Origin: Rhizophagus irregularis
Lineage: Eukaryota; Glomeromycota; Glomeromycetes; Glomerales; Glomeraceae
DNA: 64,000 bases
Direction of reading: 5' to 3'
Assembly: GCF_026210795.1 (NCBI RefSeq)
Contig: NC_089450.1
Location: 2,356,001-2,420,000 of the forward strand
Below, piece after piece: positions 34,032 to 45,241 of this stretch; the stretch's first letter is position 1; every line of letters begins with the position of its first letter. Below the pieces are notes generated by a model, which saw nothing but the letters and a program-made list of their open reading frames with translations, did not search any database and had not been told where the DNA came from. Made by a program: the position numbers and the translations under genes.

Positions 34032-34807
34032 TGATTTTAAGCCGGATTGTGTCATACAGAATATTGTATATAATATATTTATCGAGATTTATTTATATTA
34101 TACTTTTTTAAATACTAATAGTTATTAGATGGGGAACAGAGTGGTCGAAGACCGATATTAATGCTAATAATACTGATTTTAGTATTGGATGTTTAATAAA
34201 AATATCAGTCATTAAATTCCTGCATATTGTTACGCAGCAAAATGTCACGCAGCAATCACATGATATAACTGGACCCATGATGCCGATCAATATAGAAGAT
34301 ATCGAATATGTTCGACATGTTCGATATGTTACGTATGTCCGATATGTTCTATATATTGGTATATATAGAACATATAGTATATATAGCATAAATAGTATAT
34401 ATAACATATATAGCATATATAGCATATGTACTAACGTAAATTCAATATATTAGATATTTTTTTATATAGTAAAAATTGTTATAAAAAGGCAGTGTAAATG
34501 CGCATTAGAAAAGTAGTTTTAGAACAGTCCTCATAAATATCATTAATAAAATTAATTAATAAAACTCATATACACTTTATTTTTCGTGTTATTTCTTATA
34601 CACTTTATTTTTTTTATTCATTGTTCATATTTGGTTAGTTTAATCCTTTTACTTGCGTCTGATCGTATAGGCTATTTTGGCTATACCATATTCGCATTTG
34701 ATCGGATTTATGTTAGATTTACATTGAATTAATTAAATTAGTATAAGATTTACGCCGATCCTGTTAATTTCCGACCCTACCAATCCTTCTGCTTACACTA
34801 AATATAC
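34032..34807. other. Low-complexity intergenic stretch
   Basis: Degenerate repeats at 34290-34430 explain the Tyr/Leu/Met-rich minus-strand frame. No gene is supported. Confidence 0.45.
34290..34430. repeat. Degenerate short tandem repeats (GATATGTTC and TATATAGCAT words)
   Basis: About five TTCGATATG-like words are followed by about eight ATATAGCAT/ACATATAGTAT words with a period near 10 bp. Confidence 0.75.
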
Positions 34808-35232
34808 GGGTCTGGTTCACATTACCAACAATCATTTACCGACAAAATAATAATTATTTTTAAGTTACAAAAAAAGCAAATTATATAAACTAAATTAAAA
34901 AAATTATTAAGAACAATTCTAAGTACAATATATTATGAAGCTGAAATAAATTTTTTAAAAAATAAAATTGATAAAATTAAATATTAAATTCAAGTTATTT
35001 TATTAGTATATATAAATATCATAGTATTTTACATTTTGTTTAATTTGTTATATATTAATCAATTTTTTATTTTATATATTATGGTAAATTCTTTTATATT
35101 AAATATGTATTTTAATTTTCATGACTGAAGTGGGTAGTGAAATAGTAATAAATACTGTAAGTGTTGATGGTAATATGAGTGTCGGTAAAATGATTGCCGG
35201 TAATATGATTGTCGGTAATGTGAACGGGTCCC
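34808..35232. mobile_element. hAT-like MITE, 425 bp, with 8-bp target duplication
   Basis: The ends are GGGTCTGGTTCACATTACC and the complement of GGGACCCGTTCACATTACC. A perfect 8-bp duplication AAATATAC flanks it (34800-34807 and 35233-35240), the hAT signature. ATTACCGACAATCAT-like words are repeated near the right end. No gene lies inside. Confidence 0.8.
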
Positions 35233-35420
35233 AAATATACCGCTTATTTTTAAGCACATAAGAACTGACCTATAACAATATTCCTAATCGACTATATAAT
35301 AATTGATAATAATATTCTAACGTTAAAATTTATACCGAGCTATGATACAGATTATATCAAGTATCTACTATGGGACCACATAATAGGACCCTATTACTAA
35401 GATTTTAATACTTTGTAAAT

Positions 35421-35965
35421 GGGATCACCCAAAAATCCTGAATCAAAATCCTGACAGTTACAGAACGCCGATGATCTAAAATCTTGACAGCCAAAATCCT
35501 GGCTGAGATTCGATCAGATTAATCAGATTAGTTAATGCAATTGTTTCTAATTTTAGAAGGTAAGGAATAGTTTAGTAATCTAGTAAGTAATATACAGTAC
35601 CATAATCCTTTTAACCAAGATAGAATTTTTTTCTTTTAATTTTAATTAATTATATTAATTTGCATTTATATTAAACAATTTACATTGGTATTAATAAAAT
35701 TTACAATAAATTAACCTGTTAAAAAAAAACGGATTTTGATTGTCAAGATTTTTAACTGTCGAAATTTGGGACTATCGGGATTTTATTTCAACGGGATTTG
35801 TTATAATAACATAAAAAAATCAATTATAAACTATTAAAAATTAGTACTTATTAATAACAATAATAATGAATTCTTATATATTATCTGGATTTGGGTTTGT
35901 CGGGATCTCGGTGTCGGGATTGTAGACTGTCGATTTTATGGTTGTCAGGATTTTGTGGCAAACCC
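35421..35965. mobile_element. Insertion in array unit 1 with imperfect inverted-repeat ends
   Basis: This block is absent from the other four units and replaces about 200 bp of their sequence. Its ends are imperfect inverted repeats (GGGATCACCCAAAAATCCTG versus the complement of GGGTTTGCCACAAAATCCTG), with several AATCCTGACAG-type words inside. No target duplication or gene is visible. Confidence 0.55.
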
Positions 35966-36747
35966 ATTTTAACAATTTTTAGAATATGTTTATTGTAACT
36001 TTGGTTCTCATATTCTAAACCATGTGTATGTTTTACCATTTTAGCAATTATAAAACAACATTTGTAACAACAAGAAAAGTCGATCAAATCATGGATCTTT
36101 CAACTTTCATGATAATATTCACTTGACACTTGAAACAATGTTCCGTTTTATAAATAGGTAACGAGTACTATTAGCTCTAAACGTCAGAGCCAGAGTTACA
36201 TAATGCCGGCTGGCATTATTATCTAAAAAAGGAAGGATCTACACACTAGTTCAACCTATTTATATCATGGGATCTGCGAAATAACAATTGTAATAAAAAA
36301 AAATAGTTAATGACAAATCATTGTTTTATATATATTACATTATTATTATATATATATACATTTTCTTTGTAAAAGAAAAGTAACACAAAATTTACATTCT
36401 TGACTAACTAAAAAAAAACTATTTATAATTTTTACTATTTTTCATATCATGTATTAAAATTACTACCCACTTAACAAAATCGGTTAAACCCATTCTGATT
36501 GTAATCCTAATTTAATAATAAGAATTGTAGTAATTTGGAACATCCTATTTAGGTAGATTTACGTCTTTGAAAACTTTTCTGAAATGGTAAATAGAAAAAA
36601 AAACATAAAATGGAGTGGAAGGTGGTCTATTTACTTAGTATTACTTTTGATTGGCAGTTAAAACATAATAATTGCAATTGTATCAAATAATAACAATTTA
36701 AACTCGTAAAATTTAGGGATATTCTAAGAAAAGAATATCAAGATATC

Positions 36748-36814
36748 CCGATATAATCGGATTAGATTTTTAGTATTATTCTTGATTTTCGTTTGTTTTG
36801 AATCATTATAAATA
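36748..36814 (+). promoter_or_regulatory. Promoter region of CaaX gene copy 1
   Basis: An inverted repeat CCGAT-ATA-ATCGG (36748-36760) lies about 46 bp upstream of a TATA-like TTATAAATA (36806-36814), which is 126 bp before the ATG. Both are kept in all five units at nearly constant spacing. Confidence 0.5.
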
Positions 36815-36939
36815 TGATTTCGATTTCGCTTTCAAATTTTCTATCAAATAAAAAAATCTCTCAAATAAAAAAAAATTACCTACTTAAACATATAAAAAAC
36901 TTCACAAAGTCAACTAATTTAAAAACAGACCGAATCAAA

Positions 36940-37038
36940 ATGAATCCAATCGCTAGCACTAAAACAGCTGTTATTGTCGTTTCTGCTGAAGTGACTGAAA
37001 AGCCGGCTCAACCTACCAACTCATGCTCTATCATGTAA
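36940..37038 (+). CDS. CaaX-box peptide precursor (pheromone-precursor-like), copy 1
   Basis: The product is 32 residues, MNPIASTKTAVIV followed by VSAEVTEKPAQPTNSCSIM. It ends in Cys-Ser-Ile-Met, a CaaX box; CSIM is the farnesylated terminus of animal prelamin A, so this exact motif is a known farnesyltransferase substrate. Short precursors with a hydrophilic body and a C-terminal CaaX box are the architecture of fungal a-factor-type pheromones. The start at MNP is chosen because all five copies share it; the in-frame upstream extension from 36814 exists only in this copy and is closed by stops in the others. An A-rich leader follows the TATA-like box, and a GNRA hairpin overlaps the stop. 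Function as a pheromone is inference; another small prenylated signalling peptide is possible. Confidence 0.72.
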   Translation: MNPIASTKTAVIVVSAEVTEKPAQPTNSCSIM

Positions 37039-37050
37039 ACGAAAGTTTAC
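37035..37050 (+). other. Stop-spanning GNRA hairpin, copy 1
   Basis: GTAAAC-GAAA-GTTTAC: a 6-bp stem with a GAAA loop beginning at the last base of the Met codon. Confidence 0.6.
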
Positions 37051-39467
37051 TTTGAAAAAGTTTTACTCTACACTTGTTCTTTATAACTTCCGACGGATAA
37101 CTGACGAACGGAATATTCCTCTTTTACTGGCCTGATGCTTATTATCTCTTAACGATCTACAAGAATGAATCAATATATTTTTCTTAATTTTAATTTATCT
37201 TATTATTTATACCAGTCCTAATTTTCTTTTTGAATTAAAGTATTTTCTTTAATATTTATATCACATTTTTCTTATATCTCAATTTTTGTATTTGTAACAC
37301 GTGATTTACTATTACTATATTTACACAGATCGTTTACCTAGTTGTAAATATAATTTATTTTATTTTAATAATAAAAATTTTGAATCGTAATTTGTTAATT
37401 TGTTACAAAATTTAAATATATGTATCGTTTTAAAATGTTTATATTAATGAATTTTCTATGAAATTAAATCTTAGATTTATAATTTACTATATATCATGAA
37501 AGAAAGACTGATTATTGGCTTTGAAAAAAAATGAAATGAAAATTGTAATATAAAATCTACTAATTAACTAATTGTAATAATGACAGACTGGATGCGTAAA
37601 AGAAAATTTTTCGTACAGGTAATATTTTATTCATATAAAAATCAAACATAAAAAAAAAGAAATTTTTAAAGCCTTTTTAGACATTTCTTTAAAAATTGTC
37701 GAAAGAAAATTTATTTTCAAAAACTAATGAGAAAATACTGGATTAAAGAAGAATTTTAAATTATGGTTGATAGATAAAATCTTCAAACAAAATAAAACTT
37801 TTTCACAAAAATTAAATGAACATAAATAATAATGAATTTCATATACCTCTTCATAATACCGCTCTTATTATTATAGTGATGCCGACTTAACTGACAGAAT
37901 TATAATTTTAAAAAGTAAAAAACCAACGTTGTTGATAAAAAATTTTAGAAAATCATGATCATATGTCTGAGTTTTTTTTAGAAAAATGAGCGTTTATCGG
38001 AGTTTTTTCAGAAAAATTTTTATAGGGTTTCATATCATGATAAAATTAATAACAAACAATTTAATTTTATTACAAAGAGACTTTTACTTAAAAATTTCTG
38101 TATTTTGTCATTAGAGGATTCGGATGTGCGGTGACTTTGACACCGTCAATTAATTGAATTGTTTAAATTGAAATGTATAATATATACAGTATATAATAAC
38201 GTATATAATAACGTATATAATTACTTTTATTATAATATTTTTTTAATTTTAATATTAGTATAAACTCGTAAAAGAAATATTTAATTTTATTTCATGAGTC
38301 AATACGCATCATACGCGTCACACGATACAGTAAATAGTGATAAGATTGATTACAAATAGCGGTTATCGTTAATACCGATTCACTTAGAAGGATAAAAAAA
38401 AAAATGGCAAAATTAAATTGTGTTATAATTGGTAATAATATACTAACTACTAAGATTTTAATACTTGTAAATGATCATTTTATTCATTTATTACATGACT
38501 TGTTTAATGATTTTGATAGACTGAATTATTCAGGTAAATTTGACGGTGGCAAAATTTGTTCAATGTGATGAATAGTCCAAAAATTTTTTTAGAAACTAGT
38601 ATTGTAATTCAGTTTGTTAATATTGTTTACAGTATAATTTATAATTACGTTAGACTAATACTCCTTTTTTCTTATTTATGATATTTTTAACAATTTCAGA
38701 ATGGAACATTAGTTCCCAAATTCTAAATTCTAAACCATGTGTACTATAATTTGACCATTTTAGTAATGTTAGAACAACATTTGCAACAACAAGAAAGGAC
38801 GATCTCATCATGAACACTTGATACAATATTCCGTTTTATAAATAGGTATATACAAGAGTACTATTAGCTCGCTTCTTCAGTGCCAGAGTTATATAATGCC
38901 GGCTGGTATTGTCCAAAAAAGGAAGGATCTACACGTTAGTTTAGATTCATGATAATGATAAATGATTACCATGGGATCTGCAAGAAACGATTATAATAAG
39001 TAATAATAGTATTTCACGTTAATTATTCTCATTGTTTTATATGTTTATTACATTATTATACATATATATTTTTTCTTTTTTAAAGAAAGTAACACAAAAT
39101 TTACACTCTTGACTAAAAAAACTTTTTATAACTTTTTTACTATTTTTTCATATCATGTATTAAAATTACCCACGGCGTGATCCTTAACAAAATCGGTTAA
39201 ATCCATTTCTGATTGTAATCCTAATTTAATAATAAGAATTGTTGTAATTTGGAATGATATCCTATTTAGGTAGATTTACATCTTTGAAAACTTTTCTGAA
39301 ATGGTAAATAGAAAAAAAAACCATAAAGTGGAATAGAAAGGGGTCTATTTACTTGGTATTACTTTTGATTGGCAGCTAAAAACATAATAATTGCAATTGC
39401 ATCAAATGATAACAATTTAAACTCGAAATATTTAGGGGATATTCTAAGAAAAGAATATCAAAATATT

Positions 39468-39535
39468 CCGATATAATCGGATTAGAATTTTTAGTATTAT
39501 TCTTGATTTTCGTTTGTTTCGAATCATTATAAATA
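39468..39535 (+). promoter_or_regulatory. Promoter region of CaaX gene copy 2
   Basis: CCGAT-ATA-ATCGG at 39468-39480 and TTATAAATA at 39527-39535, 141 bp before the ATG. Confidence 0.5.
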
Positions 39536-39675
39536 TGACTTCGATTTCGCTTTCAAATTTTCTATCAAATAAAAAATCTCTCAAATAAAAAAAATTACCT
39601 ATAAAAAAAATTACCTACTCAAACAAACAAAAAAAATCCACAAAGTCAAATAATTTAAAAACAGACCGAATCAAA

Positions 39676-39768
39676 ATGAATCCAATCACTAGCACAGCTG
39701 TTATTGTCGTTTCTGCTGAAGTAACTGAAAAACCGGCTCAACCTACCAACTCATGCTCTATCATGTAA
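39676..39768 (+). CDS. CaaX-box peptide precursor, copy 2
   Basis: The product is 30 residues: MNPITSTAVIV followed by the invariant VSAEVTEKPAQPTNSCSIM. Compared with copy 1 it lacks two residues (a 6-nt deletion, in frame), has Ala to Thr at position 5, and shows only silent changes in the last 19 codons (GTA for GTG, AAA for AAG). The upstream frame is closed by a TAA, which supports the MNP start. Subtype B together with copy 4. The role is as for copy 1: a likely farnesylated secreted or membrane-anchored peptide. Confidence 0.72.
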   Translation: MNPITSTAVIVVSAEVTEKPAQPTNSCSIM

Positions 39769-39780
39769 ACGAAAGTTTAC
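39765..39780 (+). other. Stop-spanning GNRA hairpin, copy 2
   Basis: GTAAAC-GAAA-GTTTAC, identical to copy 1. Confidence 0.6.
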
Positions 39781-42207
39781 TTTGAAAAAGTTTTACTCTA
39801 CAATTGTTCTTTTATTACTTCTGACGGATAACTGACGAACGGAATATTCCTCTTTTACTGGCCTGATGCTTATTATCTCTTAACGATCTACAAAAATGAA
39901 TCAGTATATTTTTCTTAATTTTAATTTATCTTATTATTTATATCAGTCCTAATTTTCTTTTTGAATTAAAGTATTTTCTTTAATATTTATATCACATTTT
40001 TCTTATATCCAATTTTTTATATTTGTAACACGTGATTTACAATTACTATATTTACACAGATCGTTTACCTAGTTGTAAATATAATTTATTTTATTTCAAT
40101 AATAAAAATTTTGAATCGTAATTTGTTAATTTGTTACAAAATTTAAATGTGTGTCGTTTTAAAATGTTTACATTAATGAATTTTCTATGAAATTAAATCT
40201 GGGATTTATAATTTACTATATATCATCATAAAAGAAAGATTGATTATTGGCTTTGAAAAAAAATGAATGAAAATTGTAATATAAAGTCTACTAACTAACT
40301 AATTGTAATAATAACAGACTGGATGCGTAAAAGAAAATTTTTCGTACAGGTAATATTTATAAAAAAAAAAAGAAATTTTTAAAGCCTTTTAACATTTCTT
40401 AAAAAATTGTCGAAAGAAAAATTTATTTTCAAAAATAATGAGAAAATACTGGATTAAAGTAGAATTTTAAATTATGGTTGTTAGATAAAATCTTCAAACA
40501 AAATAAAACTTTCACAAAAATCAAATGAACATAAATAATAATGAATTTCATATACCTCTTCATAATGATGCCAACTTAACTGACAGAATTATAATTTTAA
40601 AAAGTAAAAAACAGACGTTGTTGATAAAAAATTTTTTAGAGAAATCATGATCACATGTCTGAGTTTTTTTTAGAAAAAAGAGCGTTTATCGGAGTTTCTC
40701 AGAAAATTTTTTATGGGGTTTCATATGATAAATTTAATAACAAACAATTACAAAGAGATTTTTACTCTGTATTTTGTTATTATTCTATGACTAGTAGATG
40801 ATTCGGATGTGCGGTGACTTTGACACCGTCAGTTACTAATTGATTTGTTTAAATTGAAATGTATAATATATACAGTATATAATAACGTATATAATAGCGT
40901 ATATAATAACTTTTATTATAATATTTTTAATTATAATATTAATATAAACTCGTAAAAAAGAAATATTTGATTTTATTGCATGAATCATACGCATCATATA
41001 TGCGTCATGCGATACAGTAAATAGTGATAAGATTGATTACAAATACTAGCGGTTATCGTCCACTTAAAAAAAAATGGCAAAACTAAATTGTGTTATAATT
41101 GTTAATAACATCATACTAACGTTAAAATTTATACCGAGTTACAGATTATATCGGAATCTTACTACTAAGATTTTAATATTATGTAAATGATCATTTTATT
41201 CATTTTATTACTTGACTCGTTTAATGATTTTGATAGTAGATTGGATTCAGGTAAATTTGACGGTGGCAAAATTTGTTCAATGTGATGAATAATCCAAAAT
41301 TTTTTTTAGTAACTAGTACTGTAATTCAGTTCATTAATATTATTCACAGTAAAATTTATAATTACGTTAGACTAATACTCCTTTTTTCTTATTTACGATA
41401 TTTTTAACAATTTCAGAATATGTTTATTGGAACATACGTTCTCAAATTCTCAAATTCTAAACCATGTGAATAATTTTACCATTTTAGTAGTGTTAGAACA
41501 ACATTTGTAACGACAAAGAAAGGACGATCTCATCATGAACACTTGATACAATATTCCGTTTTATAAATAGGTATATACAAGAGTACTATTAGTTCGCCTC
41601 TTCAGGGCCAGAGTTGCTTGCATTGTTCAAAAAGGAAGGATCCACACACTAGTTTGGGTTCATTCAACCTATTTATGCAAATAACGATAAGTGATATCAT
41701 GGGATCTGCGAAATAACAATTGTAATAAGTAATAATAGTTAATGGCAAATCATTGTTTTATATATATATATTACATTATTATATACTGTATATATATACA
41801 TTTTCTTTGTAAATGAAAAGTAACACAAAATTTATATTCTTGACTAATTAAAAAACTATTTATAATTTTTTACTATTTTTCATATCATGTATTAAAATTA
41901 CCCACGTAGTGATCCTTAACAAAATCGGTTAAACCAATTCTGATTGTAATCCTAATTTAATAATAAGAATTGTTGTAATTTGGAATGACGCCCCATTTAG
42001 GTAGATTTACGTCTTTAAAAACTTTCCTGAAATGGTAAATAGAAAATAAAAACATAAATTGGAGTGGAAGGACTGGAAGGTGGTCTATTTACTTAGTATT
42101 ACTTTTGATTGGAAGCTAAAAACATAATAATCGCAATTGCATCAAATAATAACAATTTAAACTCGTAACATTTAGGGATTTTCTAAGAAAAAGAATATCA
42201 AGATATC

Positions 42208-42275
42208 CCGATATAATCAGATTAGAATTTCTAGTATTATTCTTGATTTTTGTTTGTCTCGAATTATTATAAATA
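42208..42275 (+). promoter_or_regulatory. Promoter region of CaaX gene copy 3
   Basis: CCGATATAATCAG at 42208-42220 (one base off the perfect inverted repeat) and TTATAAATA at 42267-42275, 131 bp before the ATG. Confidence 0.5.
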
Positions 42276-42405
42276 TGACTTCGATTTCTCTTTCAAATTT
42301 TCTATCAAATAAAAAAAAATCTCTCAAATAAAAAAAATTAACTACTCAAACAAACAAAAAAACTTCACAAAGTCAACTAATAATTTAAAAACAGACCGAA
42401 TCAAA

Positions 42406-42504
42406 ATGAATCCAATCGCTAGCACTAAAACAGCTGTTATTATCGTTTCTGCTGAAGTGACTGAAAAGCCGGCTCAACCTACCAACTCATGCTCTATCAT
42501 GTAA
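42406..42504 (+). CDS. CaaX-box peptide precursor, copy 3
   Basis: The product is 32 residues: MNPIASTKTAVII followed by VSAEVTEKPAQPTNSCSIM. It matches copy 1 except for Val to Ile at position 13, and shares its silent positions (GTG, AAG, CCG), which marks both as subtype A. The 62-residue frame that overlaps the stop (42489-42677) is a shadow. Same likely role as copy 1. Confidence 0.72.
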   Translation: MNPIASTKTAVIIVSAEVTEKPAQPTNSCSIM

Positions 42505-42516
42505 ACGCAAGTTTAC
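42501..42516 (+). other. Stop-spanning GNRA hairpin, copy 3
   Basis: GTAAAC-GCAA-GTTTAC: the loop changes from GAAA to GCAA and remains GNRA. Confidence 0.6.
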
Positions 42517-44943
42517 TTTGGAAAAATTTTACTCTACAATTGTTCTTTTATTACTTCCGACGGATAACTGACGGTCCTCTTTTACTGCCTGATGCTTATT
42601 ATCTCTTAACAATCTACAAAAATGAATCAATATATTTTCTTAATTTTAATTTATCTTATTATTTATATCAGTCCTAATTTTCTTTTTGAATTAAAGTATT
42701 TTCTTTAATATTTATATCACATTTTTCTTATATCACAATTTTTATATTTGTAACACGTGATTTACAATTACTATATTTACACAGATCGTTTACCTAGTTG
42801 TAAATATAATTCATTTTATTTTAATAATAAAAATTTTGATTCGTAAATTGTTAATTCGTTACAAAATTTAAATATGTGTATCGTTTTTAAAATGTTTATA
42901 TTAATGAATTTCTATGAAATTAAATGTTGGATTTATAATTTATATCATGAGAAAGACTGATTATTGGCGTTGAAAAAAAATGAAATGAAAATTGTAATAT
43001 TAAGTCTACTAACTAACTAATTGTAATAATAATAACAGACTGGATAGTACGCAAAAGAAAATTTTTCGTACAGGTAATATTTTATTCATACAAAAATCAA
43101 ACTGACAATAATTATCTATAAAAAAAAGAAATTTTTAAAGCCTTTTCGAAAGAAAAATTTATTTCAAAAATAATGAGAAAATACTGGATTAAAGTAGAAT
43201 TTTAAATTATGGTTGTTAGATAAAATCTTCAAACAAAATAAAACTTTTTCACAAAAATTAAATGAACATAAATAATAATGAATTTCATATACCTCTTCAT
43301 AAATACCACTATTGATGCCAACTTAATTGACAGAATTATAATTTTAAAAGTAAAAAACAGACGTTGTTGATAGAAAATTTTTTAGAAAAATCATGATCAT
43401 ATACTAATTATCTGAGTATTTTTTTTAGAAAAATGAGCGTTTTTCTCAGAAAATATTTTATGGGTTCATATGATAAATTTAATAACAAACAATTTAATTT
43501 TATTACATAGAGATTTTTACTTAAAAATTTCTGTATTTTGTTATTATTCTATAGCTAGTAAGAGGAATCGGATGTGCGGTGACTTTGACACCGTCAGTCA
43601 ATTGATTTATTTAAATGGAAATGCATAATATATAGTATATACAGTAAACAGTATAATAACGTACTATATAATAATGTATAATAACTTTTATTATTTAATG
43701 ATAATATTAATATAAACTCGTAAAAAAAGTACTTAATTTTATTGCATGAATCATACGCATCATATGCGTCATATCAAACGATACAGTAAATAGTGATAAG
43801 ATTGATTACAAATAGCGGTTATCGTTAATACCGATCCACTTAGAAGGACAAAAATAAAATGGCAAAATTAAATTGTGTTATAATTGATAATAATATACTA
43901 ACGTTAAAATTTATACCGAGCTACAGATTATATCTGAATCCTACTAAGATTTTAATACTTTGTAAATGATCATTTTATTCATTTTATTACTTGACTCGTC
44001 AGGTAAATTTGACGGTGGAAAATTTGTTCAATGTGATAAATAGTCAAAATATTTTTTTAGAAACTAGTATTGTAATTCAGTTCATTAATATTGTTTACAG
44101 TATAATTTATAATTACGTTAGACTAATACTACTCCTTTTTTCTTATTTATGATATTTTTAACAATTTCAGAATGGAACATTGGTTCTCAAATTCTAAATC
44201 CTAAACCATGTGTATAATTTGACCATTTTAGTAACATTTGTAACAACAAGAAAGGACGATCTCATCATGAACACTTGATACAATATTCCGTTTTATAAAT
44301 AGATATATAAGTATATACAAGTTATATACAAGAGTACTATTAGCTCGCCTCTTCAGGGCCAGAGTTATAATATAATGCCGGCTGGTATTGTCCAAAAAAG
44401 GAAGGATCTACACGTTAGTTTAGTTTCATGATAATGATAAATGATTATCATGGGATCTGCAAGAAACGATTATAATAAGTAATAATAGTATTTCACATTA
44501 ATTATTTTCATTGTTTTGTATGTGTATTACATTATTATACATATATGTTTTTTCTTTTTAAAAGAAAAGTAACACAAAATTTACACCTTTGACTAAAAAA
44601 ACTTTTTATAACTTTTTTACTATTTTTTCATATCATGCATTAACAGTACTAGTACCCACGGCGTGATCCTTAACGAAATCGGTTAAATTAATTTCTGATT
44701 GTAATCCTAATTTAATAATAAGAATTGTTGTAATTTGGAATGACATCCTATTTAGGTAAGTTTACGTCTTTGAAACCTTTCCTGAAATGGTAAATAAAAA
44801 ATAAAATTATAAATTGGGATGGAAGGTGGTGGTATTACTTTTGATTGACAACTAAAAACACAAGAATTGCAATTTCATCAAATAATAACAATTTAAACTC
44901 GAAACATTTAAGGATATTCTAAGAAAAAGAATATCAAGATATT

Positions 44944-45011
44944 CCGATATAATCGGATTAGAATTTCTAATATTATTCTTAATTTTCGTTTGTTTCGAAT
45001 TATTATAAATA
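44944..45011 (+). promoter_or_regulatory. Promoter region of CaaX gene copy 4
   Basis: CCGAT-ATA-ATCGG at 44944-44956 and TTATAAATA at 45003-45011, 126 bp before the ATG. Confidence 0.5.
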
Positions 45012-45136
45012 CGACTTCGATTTCGCTTTCAAATTTTCCATCAAATAAAAAATCTTTCAAATAAAAAAAAATTACCTACTCAAACAAAAAAAGAAACTCC
45101 ACAAAGTCAAATTATTTAAAAACATATCGAATCAAA

Positions 45137-45229
45137 ATGAACCCAATCACTAGCACAACTGTTATTGTCGTTTCTGCTGAAGTAACTGAAAAACCGGCTC
45201 AACCTACCAACTCATGCTCTATCATGTAA
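45137..45229 (+). CDS. CaaX-box peptide precursor, copy 4
   Basis: The product is 30 residues: MNPITSTTVIV followed by VSAEVTEKPAQPTNSCSIM. It has the same 6-nt deletion and silent codons as copy 2 (subtype B), plus Ala to Thr at position 8 and a silent change in the Pro3 region (AACCCA). All differences from other copies in the last 19 codons are synonymous. Confidence 0.72.
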   Translation: MNPITSTTVIVVSAEVTEKPAQPTNSCSIM

Positions 45230-45241
45230 ACGCAAGTTTAT
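45226..45241 (+). other. Stop-spanning GNRA hairpin, copy 4
   Basis: GTAAAC-GCAA-GTTTAT: the terminal C to T change leaves a G-U wobble in RNA, so the stem is kept. Confidence 0.55.

Noticed and set aside
34108-34425. 105-residue Met/Leu/Tyr-rich minus-strand frame
   Set aside because: It is a translation of degenerate 10-bp repeats.
36814-36939. N-terminal extension of CaaX copy 1 to a 74-residue protein
   Set aside because: The upstream in-frame ATG lies at the TATA-like box and the extension is interrupted by stops or frameshifts in the other four copies.
38404-38568. 54-residue frame starting MAKLNCVII in the array
   Set aside because: The start MAKLNCVII recurs in units at 41073, 43857 and 46528, and is faintly like a Crinkler-type N-terminus, but the frame ends after 36-41 residues with different sequence in the other units. 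It is not conserved, so it is treated as a relic.
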